Below are positions 46,153-54,836 of a stretch of DNA of 64,000 bases, one piece after another. The DNA comes from Paraburkholderia tropica (GTDB taxonomy: Bacteria > Pseudomonadota > Gammaproteobacteria > Burkholderiales > Burkholderiaceae). Both the position numbers and the translations under genes were made by a program. Below the pieces are notes generated by a model, which saw only the letters and a program-made list of their open reading frames with translations, was not told the DNA's origin and ran no database searches. Positions within the stretch are counted from its first letter, which is position 1; each line of letters starts with the position of its first letter. The stretch is taken from positions 124,001 to 188,000 of the forward strand of contig NZ_FNZM01000009.1 in NCBI RefSeq assembly GCF_900109265.1. Reading direction: 5' to 3'.

Positions 46153-47337
46153 TCATCGGGCGATGTCGCCTGGCTGCATATTCGGGGCGGCGGTGGTGCG
46201 CTCGTGGCGCGCGTCGTCGTCGGCGTGCAGATAGAGGCCGGTGGTTTCGATCGACGCGTGACGCAGGTTCTTCTGGATGTAGCGCAGATCGGTGCCGGCG
46301 TCGGCCTGATGGGTCGCCGCGGTGTGGCGCAGCCAGTGCGTGGAGGCGCGGCGCAGCGTGTCGGCGCCGGCCGGATCGTCGGCTTCGAGGCGGTCCGCGA
46401 CGCGGCGGAACACCGTCTTCACGATCAGATAGACCGCCGTGGACGTCAACGGCCGCTCGTCCTTGCCCGCGACCCCCAGCACCACGGGACGCGTTTCGCC
46501 CGGCGCGGGCGTGCCCGGCAAACCGTGAAAGGCGCGGTAGCGCGCGAAATCGGCCATCAGTTCGTCGCTCGCGGGCACGTCGCCCTCGACGCCGCCCTTG
46601 CCCACCACGCGCAGCCACCAGCGTCCGCGCCGACGCTCGAAGTCGCCCGCGCGCGCCTGCGCCGCTTCGCTCGCGCGCAGCGCCGTGCGGTAGAGAAAGC
46701 GGATCAGCCAGCGGCAGCGCTCGTAATGCTGGCGCTCGCGCGGCGTGTCTTGCGGGAAGGCGTCGATGCCGTCGAGCACCTGCTGCCAGAGCGCCTGATC
46801 GAGATAGCGTTCGACGCGGCGGCTGCGCGCGGCCTGCGGCATGCGCGAGCGCCGCAGCGCGAGCGGATTGCCCGCGAGATAGCCTGCCGCAACGAGGTAA
46901 TTGAACAGGCCGCCGAGGATGCCGAGCGCCTGGCGACGGCTGCGCGGCGCGAGCGGGCCGTCGAACAGGCGGCGCTCACGCCCTCTTCGCGGCCGCTCGG
47001 GATCGGCCCAGTCGGCGCTGGGCGCGGCGAGGAATTGCTCGTAGAGCACGAAATCCTCGCGCGTGAGGCTCGACAGCGGCTTGCCCAGCGTATTGGTGCT
47101 CCAGAGCATCAGGCGCACCGCTTCCTTGCGATAGCTGCGCAGCGTGTGCGGCGAAGCGACGTATTCCGCGAGCCAAAGGCGCACGGCTTCGATGTCGTTA
47201 CGCGCGGACGTCTGCGCGATGCCGCCCCGCGCCCGGTTCGCGCCGTCGCGGCCATCGAGCGCGGGCGGCAAGGCGGGCAAAGGGAGAAAAGCGGCGGCAG
47301 TGGCGTGATCTGCGGGTTCTACGAGTTCTTCCTGCAT
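46153..47337 (-). CDS. Tyrosine recombinase (site-specific integrase), complete
   Basis: 394 residues. An N-terminal core-binding domain (about 48-165, WLAEYVASPHTLRSYRKEA) is followed by the catalytic domain with every key residue: Arg221 (TALRASE), Lys247 (VVGKGG), His334 and Arg337 (STHWLRHT), His360 (LRHASIETT) and the nucleophile Tyr369 (GLYLHAD). The type resembles plasmid and megaplasmid XerD-like recombinases. The first 45 residues are a proline/alanine-rich extension. It is divergent from a KfrA-like gene across a 164-bp AT-rich gap. No phage genes, excisionase or tRNA attachment site is adjacent, so it is not an obvious prophage integrase. Confidence 0.92.
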   Translation of the reverse strand: MQEELVEPADHATAAAFLPLPALPPALDGRDGANRARGGIAQTSARNDIEAVRLWLAEYVASPHTLRSYRKEAVRLMLWSTNTLGKPLSSLTREDFVLYEQFLAAPSADWADPERPRRGRERRLFDGPLAPRSRRQALGILGGLFNYLVAAGYLAGNPLALRRSRMPQAARSRRVERYLDQALWQQVLDGIDAFPQDTPRERQHYERCRWLIRFLYRTALRASEAAQARAGDFERRRGRWWLRVVGKGGVEGDVPASDELMADFARYRAFHGLPGTPAPGETRPVVLGVAGKDERPLTSTAVYLIVKTVFRRVADRLEADDPAGADTLRRASTHWLRHTAATHQADAGTDLRYIQKNLRHASIETTGLYLHADDDARHERTTAAPNMQPGDIAR

Positions 47338-47381
47338 CGACGGCGCAAGCGGATTCGGGTGATGTCGTGAGCGTACAGCAT

Positions 47382-47460
47382 CGATACTTTCGATTATAGG
47401 AGTTATCGTAAATTTCTATGTTTGATCGTTATATGTATAATGTTATACGACGATATACAT
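47382..47460. promoter_or_regulatory. AT-rich divergent promoter/operator region of the recombinase and kfrA-like genes
   Basis: Inside one of the most AT-rich stretches of the window lie ATGTATA-N14-TATACAT (47433-47439/47454-47460) with GTATAA-TG-TTATAC (47435-47448) nested in it, and a CGATA/TATCG pair around 47382-47408. TATAAT occurs on both strands (plus 47436-47441; minus 47393-47398). A plus-strand promoter TTGATC (47422-47427), 16 nt, TATACG overlaps the palindromes. These are likely binding sites for the KfrA-like protein, by analogy with plasmid KfrA autorepression. Confidence 0.5.
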
Positions 47461-47501
47461 TAAAATTCAGACCTGTTCCCCGCTCTCCTGCCGAAAACAC
47501 C

Positions 47502-48542
47502 ATGTCCCGTATCAGCGATACCCGTTTGCGTACGCGTGAAACCGCGTCTCGCCTCGTCGCCGCCGGAAAACGGCCGCATGAGCTGACCGTCGACCTGATT
47601 TACGCGGAAATCCGTCAAGGCAGCCGCACAACGATCAACGACGAACTCAAGCAATGGAAGGACGAGAAAACGCGCGGCGACGCCCTCGCCTCGCAACTGC
47701 CGCCCGCCGTCGCGGACGCGATGCTGGCCGCGTGGGCCGTCGCCGTGGAGCATGGGGAAAAGGTGTACGACGCGCGCGTCGGGGAACTGGAGCAAGCTGG
47801 CGTGCAAGCCGAAGCGCGTGCTGCGCAGGCCGAGGAAGCGCGCGATGAGGCGCTGGAGCAACTGCGTCTGCGCGACGTGGAATTCGCCGCAAGCAACGAA
47901 CAGATCGCGGCGCTCAAGGCGCAACTCGACGCCGCCAATGCGCGTGCGAACGAAGCGAGCACGCGCGCGGCAACGCTCGAAACCCTGCGCGACGCCGAGC
48001 GCATGTTGGCAGAAACGCGTGCGCAAGAACAACGGACCGCGCACGAACACGCCATTGCGGCCATGCGTGCGGGACAGGAAGCGCGCGACGCCGCCTTTCA
48101 GTCCGAGCTCGACAAGGCGACGCAGCGCATGGAAGGCGTGCAGAAGCACATGATGCAGCAGATCAGCGAGGCGCGCGAAGAGCGCAGGCGTGCGGATGCG
48201 CTGGCCGCGAGCGCGCAGCAACGCAACGAACAACTGGTGAGTGAATTGGGCGCGGCGCGCGCGCAGGAAGCACAGCAGACGAATGCGCTGCGCGACGCAC
48301 AGCGCCGTCTCGACGCCCTGCTCGCGCAGGAAGCGCAATGGCAACGCGAACGCGCAGCGCTGGAAAGCGAACTGACGCGGCTGGCCACCTTGCGCGGACA
48401 GCCTGTTGCTTCATCGAAACGAACGGGCGCGCGCAAGAAGCCGCGCACGGCGCTCGACGCGCCTCGTGTCACGCGCATCACGCGCGTGGCGCGCACACGT
48501 TCCGTTCAGGCCGAGACGAACGATCGCGCAAAAGGCGATTGA
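47502..48542 (+). CDS. KfrA-like DNA-binding protein with long coiled coil
   Basis: 346 residues. The N-terminus (about 8-120) matches the KfrA DNA-binding domain pattern: TRETASRLVAAGKRPHELTV, DLIYAEIRQGSRTTINDEL, KQWKDEK. Residues about 110-310 are an uninterrupted Ala/Glu/Gln/Arg-rich coiled coil, and the C-terminal 35 are basic (SKRTGARKKPRT). Plasmid KfrA proteins repress their own promoter and form filaments linked to plasmid partition. Here the gene is chromosomal in context and divergent from a tyrosine recombinase. ATG 47502 is chosen as the first Met before the domain; the frame runs further into promoter DNA. Confidence 0.87.
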   Translation: MSRISDTRLRTRETASRLVAAGKRPHELTVDLIYAEIRQGSRTTINDELKQWKDEKTRGDALASQLPPAVADAMLAAWAVAVEHGEKVYDARVGELEQAGVQAEARAAQAEEARDEALEQLRLRDVEFAASNEQIAALKAQLDAANARANEASTRAATLETLRDAERMLAETRAQEQRTAHEHAIAAMRAGQEARDAAFQSELDKATQRMEGVQKHMMQQISEAREERRRADALAASAQQRNEQLVSELGAARAQEAQQTNALRDAQRRLDALLAQEAQWQRERAALESELTRLATLRGQPVASSKRTGARKKPRTALDAPRVTRITRVARTRSVQAETNDRAKGD

Positions 48543-48561
48543 ATCCGCCCGCTAACGCGGC

Positions 48562-49149
48562 TTATTCGCCCGTCACCACATTGCCGACGCCATTGACCGC
48601 CTGAGCGCCCTTCGCCGCCGGGCTCGCCGCCAACGGCGCCGCCGTACCAGCCGCCACGGGCTTCAGCTCGAACGGCTGCGGATTCGAATCGTCGACTTCC
48701 ATGCGATCGCCGGAAATCGAGCCGTCGGCGGCAAACGTGCCGACCCAGTTGCCGACGATGCGCGTGCCGTCGTCCGACTCTTCCGCTTCGAGCGTCTGGC
48801 CGGTGCGGTCGCCCGCGATCAGGATCACTTCGCCCGTGTCGGTGAACTGATACTCGCCGTGAATGCCGCCGGGATCGTCGGGATCGGTCTTCTTGCCCAA
48901 CCGCATCACGATCGCGCGCTTGCCGAGCGTGCCGGTGTACTGCGGATAGTGCGCGAATTCGGGATTCGGCTTGAGCGTCGAATGCACCTTGATGACCGCC
49001 GCACCCGATGCGCCTTTCGCGCCGCCATCGCCCACGGCGCACGCCGCGAGCGGCAAGGCGATCACGCAGGCCGCGAACAGGCTCCACGCGCGCGGCGCGT
49101 TCGACGAGCGGCGCGCGCCGCTCGGGTCTTTCGAAATCGATACTTCCAT
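48562..49149 (-). CDS. Putative lipoprotein of unknown function
   Basis: 195 residues. A signal with lipobox (FAACVIALPLAAC) puts the lipidated Cys near residue 37 after a long basic n-region. The mature part has a compact beta-rich stretch (IVMRLGKKTDPDDPGG; GEYQFTDTGEVILIAGDRTG; RIVGNWVGTF) and a low-complexity C-terminus. AGGGAG lies 5 nt before ATG 49149. It follows kdgK by 52 bp on the same strand and may be the last gene of the rimO-kdgK unit. No family recognised. Confidence 0.78.
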   Translation of the reverse strand: MEVSISKDPSGARRSSNAPRAWSLFAACVIALPLAACAVGDGGAKGASGAAVIKVHSTLKPNPEFAHYPQYTGTLGKRAIVMRLGKKTDPDDPGGIHGEYQFTDTGEVILIAGDRTGQTLEAEESDDGTRIVGNWVGTFAADGSISGDRMEVDDSNPQPFELKPVAAGTAAPLAASPAAKGAQAVNGVGNVVTGE

Positions 49150-49201
49150 CACACTCCCTGATTCGTGTGCCGCCTGCCTGACAAGCGCGCGAAGAACGCG
49201 C

Positions 49202-50131
49202 TCAGGCGTCGGCCAGCGTGCGCTCGACGTCTTCGCGGCGCGGAATCGGCGCGACGGCGCCATAGCCGAGCGTCGACAGCGCGGCCGCCGCATTGGCGTA
49301 GCGCGCGGCAGTAAACGGATCGTCGCCGGCCACGATGCGCGCAATGAAGGCGCCGCCGAAGCAATCGCCCGCGCCGGTTGCATCGACGGCGGCGACCACG
49401 CGGCCCGGCACCAGGCGGCGCTCGTCGGGCGTCGCCACATACGCGCCCTCCTTGCCGAGCTTGAGCGCGACGACACGCGAACCCAGCGACAGCAGCCGGT
49501 CCACGATGGCATCGCGGTCGTCCAGTCCGGTCAGCACGGCGACGTCGTCCCAACTCGGCAGGCAGATGTCGGTCGCGCGCAGCACTTCGGTCATCACCGC
49601 GCGGGCGCGCGCGAGCGGCCACAGCTTGAGCCGCAGATTGGTGTCGAAGCTCACCTGCACGCCGCTTGCGCGTGCGTGCTCGATGGCCGCGAACGCCGCG
49701 TCGCAAGCCGCATCGCCGATCGCGACGCTGATGCCCGACAGATGCAGCACGCGCGCGGCGGCCAGCGCCTCGCGCGGCAGATCGCCGGGCGCGTAGCGGC
49801 TCGCCGCCGAGCCCTTGCGCAGATAGTCGAACGCGTGGCCGTTCGGGCCGTGCGAGACGAAGTAGACGCCGGTGGGCGCGTCGGCGTTCACGCGCACGTT
49901 CGCCGTATCGACGCCCTCGCGCGTCCACAGATCGAGCAGCAGACGCCCGAACTGATCGTCGCCGACCGCCGAAACGAAACCGGTGTGCGCGCCCTGCCGC
50001 GCCGCCGCGATCGCGAAATTCGAGGTGTCGCCGCCGAAGCCTTGCAGATACTGCGGCTGGCCCGGCGTCGCCTGATTGAACTCGACCATCGCCTCGCCGT
50101 ACGCGAGGATCTGCGGCGCGGTTTGCGTCAT
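49202..50131 (-). CDS. kdgK: PfkB-family sugar kinase, probably 2-keto-3-deoxygluconate kinase
   Basis: 309-residue ribokinase-family enzyme. The N-terminal GEAMVEFNQ, the substrate loop GGDTSNFAIAAARQGA (about residue 33) and the catalytic DATGAGDCFGGAF with its Asp base (about 255) are clear. The GEAMVEF start and FDTNLRLKLWPL (about 165) point to KdgK, which phosphorylates 2-keto-3-deoxygluconate from uronate and pectin breakdown; other keto-sugars are possible. It starts 5 bp after the rimO stop, so is translationally coupled. No other uronate genes are nearby. Confidence 0.87.
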   Translation of the reverse strand: MTQTAPQILAYGEAMVEFNQATPGQPQYLQGFGGDTSNFAIAAARQGAHTGFVSAVGDDQFGRLLLDLWTREGVDTANVRVNADAPTGVYFVSHGPNGHAFDYLRKGSAASRYAPGDLPREALAAARVLHLSGISVAIGDAACDAAFAAIEHARASGVQVSFDTNLRLKLWPLARARAVMTEVLRATDICLPSWDDVAVLTGLDDRDAIVDRLLSLGSRVVALKLGKEGAYVATPDERRLVPGRVVAAVDATGAGDCFGGAFIARIVAGDDPFTAARYANAAAALSTLGYGAVAPIPRREDVERTLADA

Positions 50132-50136
50132 GCCGC

Positions 50137-51528
50137 TCAGACCTCGCCCCAGAGGTCGTGGCCGTCGGCGCCCGTGATCTTCACCGAGACGAAATCGCCA
50201 ACCTTGTAACGCTTCGACGCCTTGGTCGCCGGCGCAACGTAGACCACGCCGTCGATCTCGGGCGCGTCCGCCGCCGTGCGGCCGATGCCGCCGTCGGCGT
50301 TCACTTCGTCGATCAGCACCTTGAGCGTCTTGCCAACCTTGCGCTGGATGCGCTTCGCCGACACTTCCTCGGCGACTTCCATGAAGCGCGCGCGGCGTGC
50401 CTCGCGCACGTCGTCGGGCAGCGCGCCTTCGAGTTCGTTGGCCGTCGCGCCTTCGACCGGCGAGTAGGCGAAGCAGCCCACGCGGTCGAGTTCGGCTTCG
50501 CGAATGAAGTCGAGCAGCGTTTCGAACTGCTCTTCCGTCTCACCGGGGAAACCGGCGATGAACGTGCTGCGGATCGTGAGATCCGGGCACATTTCACGCC
50601 ACGCCTTCACGCGCTCCATGACCTTTTCGGCGTTCGCGGGACGCTTCATGCGCTTGAGCACCTCGGGGTGCGCGTGCTGGAACGGCACGTCGAGATACGG
50701 CAGCACGTGGCCCTTGAACGGACCTTCGGCCATCAGCGGAATGACTTCGTCCACGCTCGGATACGGATACACGTAATGCAGGCGGACCCACGCGTTGTAC
50801 TGCGCGGCGAGTTCGCCGAGCGCCGTGACCAGATCGGTCATGCGCGTCTTGATCGGCTTGCCGTTCCAGAAACCCGTGCGGTACTTGACGTCGACACCAT
50901 ACGCGCTCGTGTCCTGCGAGATCACGAGCAGTTCCTTCACGCCCGACTTGAAGAGGTTTTCCGCTTCGAGCATCACTTCCGCAACCGGACGCGAGACCAG
51001 ATCGCCGCGCATCGACGGGATGATGCAGAACGTGCAGCGGTGATTGCAGCCTTCCGAAATCTTCAGATAGGCGTAATGACGCGGCGTGAGCTTGATGCCC
51101 GCGGCCGGCACGAGGTCGACGAACGGATCGTGCGGCTTCGGCAGATGGCTGTGGACCGCCTGCATCACTTCGCCGACGGCGTGCGGGCCGGTCACGGCCA
51201 GCACCTTCGGATGCACTTCTTCGATCAGGTTCGAACCGCTCGCGCTGGCCTTCTTGCCCAGACACCCCGTGACGATGACCTTGCCGTTCTCGCTCAGCGC
51301 TTCGCCGATGGCGTCGAGGCTTTCCTGCACGGCTTCGTCGATGAAGCCGCAGGTATTGACCACGACGAGGTCGGCGCCGTCGTATGAACCCGAGATCTCG
51401 TAACCTTCGGCGCGCAGCTGGGTAATGATCTGCTCGGAGTCGACAAGCGCTTTTGGACAGCCGAGCGATACCATCCCTACGCGCGGCGCGGGATTGCGGG
51501 AGGTCGTTGATTCAACAGGGTTTTTCAC
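50137..51528 (-). CDS. rimO: Ribosomal protein S12 methylthiotransferase RimO
   Basis: 463 residues from GTG 51528. Radical-SAM methylthiotransferase that modifies Asp89 of ribosomal protein S12. The N-terminal MTTase domain begins [17 protein letters not shown] with the first cluster Cys and includes NTCGFID and GCLGKK; the radical-SAM cluster is CNHRCTFC (CX3CX2C, about residue 175); a TRAM domain ends the protein. The start is uncertain: ATG 51594 would add 22 residues with no family counterpart, so GTG is preferred for length. kdgK follows with 5 bp between. Confidence 0.94.
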   Translation of the reverse strand: MKNPVESTTSRNPAPRVGMVSLGCPKALVDSEQIITQLRAEGYEISGSYDGADLVVVNTCGFIDEAVQESLDAIGEALSENGKVIVTGCLGKKASASGSNLIEEVHPKVLAVTGPHAVGEVMQAVHSHLPKPHDPFVDLVPAAGIKLTPRHYAYLKISEGCNHRCTFCIIPSMRGDLVSRPVAEVMLEAENLFKSGVKELLVISQDTSAYGVDVKYRTGFWNGKPIKTRMTDLVTALGELAAQYNAWVRLHYVYPYPSVDEVIPLMAEGPFKGHVLPYLDVPFQHAHPEVLKRMKRPANAEKVMERVKAWREMCPDLTIRSTFIAGFPGETEEQFETLLDFIREAELDRVGCFAYSPVEGATANELEGALPDDVREARRARFMEVAEEVSAKRIQRKVGKTLKVLIDEVNADGGIGRTAADAPEIDGVVYVAPATKASKRYKVGDFVSVKITGADGHDLWGEV

Positions 51529-51889
51529 GTGTACGTCCGGAGGTGGGGCGCAGGGCGTTCGTTGCGCCGCGCGATGTTCAGGCCAATCCACCATTTTACC
51601 TGTTTGGCACAGGCAGCGGCGGGCCAGGGAAGGCGGCGGACACGGCTAGCGGGGTCAGATGAGACACGGGGCGTCAAGCCGCGCGAACACGCAACGCGGA
51701 TGAGCAAAGAAAAATGACAAGCGGAACGCGCGCCGCGCGCGTCGAGTGCGCCTCGACCGCGCGCGCCGGATCCGGAGCGCCGGACGCACTTGCGGCGCCC
51801 GCTGCGCGAGCCGAACGCTGCGTGACGCCGGGCTGCGCGTCGTCACGCGCGAGCCGGGTCAATCACGCTCACTGCCACATTCGATACGC
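51529..51889. other. Intergenic region phaR / rimO
   Basis: 361 bp, very GC-rich. It holds an 8-bp hairpin GCGTGACG/CGTCACGC (51820-51848) 42 bp after the phaR stop without a T-run, and other self-complementary GC stretches. No gene seen. Confidence 0.4.
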
Positions 51890-52507
51890 TTACTTCTTCT
51901 CGTCGTCGCTGCCGCCTTCGGTCGCGCCGTGCGCGGGCGCAGCCGGGGATGGCGCACCCGTGGGCGCCGCGGGCTTGAACGGGAAGCTGCTGAACATGTT
52001 CTTCGCCTGGTTCTGCATCTGCTCCTGCATCTGCACGAACATGTTCTTCGACTGCTCGATGTAGCTGGTCATCATGCCCTGCATCATCGGCGCCTGCATG
52101 TTCATGAACTGCGACCAGACCTCGGGATTCATCGCGTTGCCTTCGTAAAGGTTCTTCGACTGATCGGCGAGCTTGTTCTGGATGTCGATGAACGCCTGGA
52201 TGTTCTTTTCCAGGTAAGTGCCCATCATGCCCTGCATCGCATGCCCGTAGAAACGGATGATCTGCGACAGCATCGACGACGAGAACATCGGCAGGCCGCC
52301 GCTTTCCTCTTCGAGAATGATCTGCAGCAGAATGCTGCGCGTCAGATCCTCGTTGGTCTTCGCGTCGATGACCTTGAATTCCTCCTGCTCGAGCACGAGT
52401 TGCTTCACGTCCGTCAACGTGATGTAGGTGCTCGTCTCCGTGTCGTACAGCCGACGGTTCGGATATTTTTTGATCAGTCGTTCGGCGGTTTTCTTTGTAG
52501 TCGTCAT
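51890..52507 (-). CDS. phaR: PHB synthesis repressor PhaR
   Basis: 205 residues. The N-terminal PHB/PHA accumulation DNA-binding domain is clear (IKKYPNRRLYDTETSTYITL, TDVKQLVLEQEEFKVIDAK; about residues 10-70), followed by the Met/Gln-rich PHB-binding regions (QAPMMQGMMTSYIEQSKNMF). In relatives PhaR represses phasin and pha genes and is released by PHB granules. ATG 52507 has AAGGG six nt upstream. It is last in the phaC-phaA-phaB-phaR row. No phasin gene is in the window. Confidence 0.95.
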   Translation of the reverse strand: MTTTKKTAERLIKKYPNRRLYDTETSTYITLTDVKQLVLEQEEFKVIDAKTNEDLTRSILLQIILEEESGGLPMFSSSMLSQIIRFYGHAMQGMMGTYLEKNIQAFIDIQNKLADQSKNLYEGNAMNPEVWSQFMNMQAPMMQGMMTSYIEQSKNMFVQMQEQMQNQAKNMFSSFPFKPAAPTGAPSPAAPAHGATEGGSDDEKK

Positions 52508-52661
52508 GTGTCGCCCTTGTATGCGCCAACGCGCGACGGCCGATGCCATCGCGCGTCGTCTAGCCCGGCGGCGAGCCTGCCCCGGCGTGCAAACAGGCGC
52601 GCCGCCGCCATCGATCCCCTGTGCCGCCGCGCGTCCCCTGCCAGGCGCGCGGCGCGCGGGA

Positions 52662-53402
52662 TCAGCCCATGTGCAACCCGCCGTTCAGCGAGAAGTCAGC
52701 ACCGGTTGCGAAGCCCGACTCTTCCGAGGCGAGCCACGCGACGATCGAGGCGATTTCCTCCGGCGCGCCGAGGCGGCGCACCGGAATGGTCGCGACGATC
52801 TTTTCCAGCACGTCGGGACGGATCGACTTCACCATGTCCGTGCCGATGTAGCCCGGCGAAACGGTGTTGACCGTCACGCCCTTGGTGGCCACTTCCTGCG
52901 CGAGCGCCATCGTGAAACCGTGAATCCCGGCCTTGGCCGTCGAGTAGTTGGTCTGCCCGAACTGGCCCTTCTGGCCATTCACCGACGAAATATTGATGAT
53001 GCGCCCGAAGCCGCGTTCAACCATGCCGTCGATCACCTGCTTCGTGACGTTGAAGAGGCTCGTCAGGTTCGTGTCGATAACCGCGGTCCAGTCTTCGCGC
53101 GTCATCTTGCGGAACACGACGTCGCGCGTGATGCCCGCGTTGTTGACGAGCACGTCGACCTCGCCCACCTCGGCCTTGACCTTGTCGAAGGCCTGCGCCG
53201 TCGAATCCCAGTCGCCCACGTTGCCTTCCGAGGCGATGAAGTTGAAGCCGAGCGCCTTCTGGTCCTCGAGCCACTTCACGCGACGCGGCGAGTTCGGGCC
53301 GCAACCGGCAACCACCTTGAAGCCCTGCTTTTCGAGGCGCTGGCAGATGCCCGTTCCGATGCCGCCCATACCGCCCGTTACATACGCAATACGCTGTGAC
53401 AT
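52662..53402 (-). CDS. phaB: Acetoacetyl-CoA reductase
   Basis: 246-residue short-chain dehydrogenase that makes (R)-3-hydroxybutyryl-CoA with NADPH. The cofactor loop TGGMGGIGTGI (about residue 9), the NNAGITRD motif (about 88) and the catalytic Ser, Tyr and Lys (INISSVNGQ and NYSTAKAG, about 140-157) are present. Length equals Cupriavidus PhaB. ATG 53402 has GGAG eight nt upstream. Lies 157 bp after phaA and 154 bp before phaR. Confidence 0.96.
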   Translation of the reverse strand: MSQRIAYVTGGMGGIGTGICQRLEKQGFKVVAGCGPNSPRRVKWLEDQKALGFNFIASEGNVGDWDSTAQAFDKVKAEVGEVDVLVNNAGITRDVVFRKMTREDWTAVIDTNLTSLFNVTKQVIDGMVERGFGRIINISSVNGQKGQFGQTNYSTAKAGIHGFTMALAQEVATKGVTVNTVSPGYIGTDMVKSIRPDVLEKIVATIPVRRLGAPEEIASIVAWLASEESGFATGADFSLNGGLHMG

Positions 53403-53559
53403 AAACCACACTCCATTATCGTTATCCGGAGCGCCGATCGACGGCCCCGGCCTCGCCTCTGTCTGCTGTTGCTGGTCCTGCTGCTAATCGTTGCCTGCTT
53501 ACCGCATTCGAGCGCGAAAGCGTACCGCGAAGCGGCCGCCTTCGCAGCGTATTGCGTGC

Positions 53560-54741
53560 TTACGGACGCTCGAGCGCGAGCGCCACGCCCATGCCGCCGC
53601 CGATACACAGCGATGCCAGACCGCGCTTCGCGTCGCGGCGCTGCATTTCATGCAGCAGCGTCACCAGAATCCGGCAACCCGACGCGCCGATCGGATGGCC
53701 GATCGCAATCGCGCCACCGTTCACGTTGATCTTCGACGTGTCCCAGCCCATCTGCTTGTTCACCGCGAGCGCCTGCGCCGCGAACGCCTCGTTGATCTCC
53801 ATGAGATCGAGGTCGCTCGCCGACCAGCCCGCACGCTCCAGGCAGCGCTGCGACGCCGGCACCGGACCGATGCCCATCACCTTCGGATCGACGCCCGCGT
53901 TCGCGTACGCCTTGATGCGCGCGAGCGGCTTCAAACCGAGTTCTTCGGCCTTCTTCGCCGACATCACGACCACCGCCGCCGCGCCGTCGTTGATGCCCGA
54001 CGCATTCGCCGCCGTCACCGTGCCTTCTTTCGCAAACGCCGGCTTCAGGCCCGCGAGCGATTCCGCCGTCACGCCATGGCGCACGAATTCATCGGTCTTG
54101 AACACGAGCGGATCGCCCTTGCGCTGCGGAATTTCGACCGGCACGATTTCGTCGTCGAACCGACCGGCCTTCTGCGCGGCTTCCGCCTTGTTCTGCGAGG
54201 CCGCGGCGAACGCGTCCTGCTCTTCACGCGTGATGCCGTATTCCTTCGCGACGTTCTCCGCCGTGACGCCCATGTGGTACTGGTTGTACACGTCCCACAG
54301 ACCGTCGACGATCATGCTGTCGATCAGCTTCGCATCGCCCATGCGGAAGCCGTCGCGCGAACCCGGCAGCACATGCGGCGCCGCGCTCATGTTTTCCTGA
54401 CCGCCCGCCACGACAATCTCTGCGTCGCCCGCGATGATCGCGTTCGCAGCCAGCATCACCGCTTTCAGGCCCGAACCGCAGACCTTGTTGATCGTCATCG
54501 CCGGCACGGCCGCCGGCAGACCCGCCTTGATCGAAGCCTGACGCGCCACGTTCTGGCCCGAACCGGCCGTCAGCACCTGCCCCAGAATCACGTCGCTGAC
54601 CTGCTCGGGCTTGAGTCCCGCGCGCTCCAGCGCCGCCTTGATGACGATGGCGCCCAGATCCGGCGCCGCCACCTTCGCGAGCGAACCACCGAACTTGCCT
54701 ACCGCGGTGCGGGCGGCCGAAACGATCACAATCTCAGTCAT
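53560..54741 (-). CDS. phaA: Acetyl-CoA acetyltransferase (beta-ketothiolase)
   Basis: 393-residue biosynthetic thiolase that condenses two acetyl-CoA for PHB. The acyl-bound Cys88 lies in [11 protein letters not shown], and the C-terminal motifs [17 protein letters not shown] (catalytic His) and CIGGGMG (second Cys) are complete. Length equals Cupriavidus PhaA. A strong GGAGG site precedes ATG 54741. It lies 95 bp after phaC on the same strand. Confidence 0.96.
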   Translation of the reverse strand: MTEIVIVSAARTAVGKFGGSLAKVAAPDLGAIVIKAALERAGLKPEQVSDVILGQVLTAGSGQNVARQASIKAGLPAAVPAMTINKVCGSGLKAVMLAANAIIAGDAEIVVAGGQENMSAAPHVLPGSRDGFRMGDAKLIDSMIVDGLWDVYNQYHMGVTAENVAKEYGITREEQDAFAAASQNKAEAAQKAGRFDDEIVPVEIPQRKGDPLVFKTDEFVRHGVTAESLAGLKPAFAKEGTVTAANASGINDGAAAVVVMSAKKAEELGLKPLARIKAYANAGVDPKVMGIGPVPASQRCLERAGWSASDLDLMEINEAFAAQALAVNKQMGWDTSKINVNGGAIAIGHPIGASGCRILVTLLHEMQRRDAKRGLASLCIGGGMGVALALERP

Positions 54742-54836
54742 TTTCAGTTCCTCCGGGCGGCGCGATTCTGCGAGAGACGCACACCCAGTCAAGTTAAAAA
54801 TCCGTCAATTTCCTTGCGTGCCCGCGCGTGTATGTA

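Noticed and set aside
46153..47337. Recombinase as a sign of a prophage or integrative element
   Set aside because: No phage structural genes, excisionase, relaxase or tRNA attachment repeat was found in the flanking DNA; neighbours are housekeeping genes (metC, rimO).
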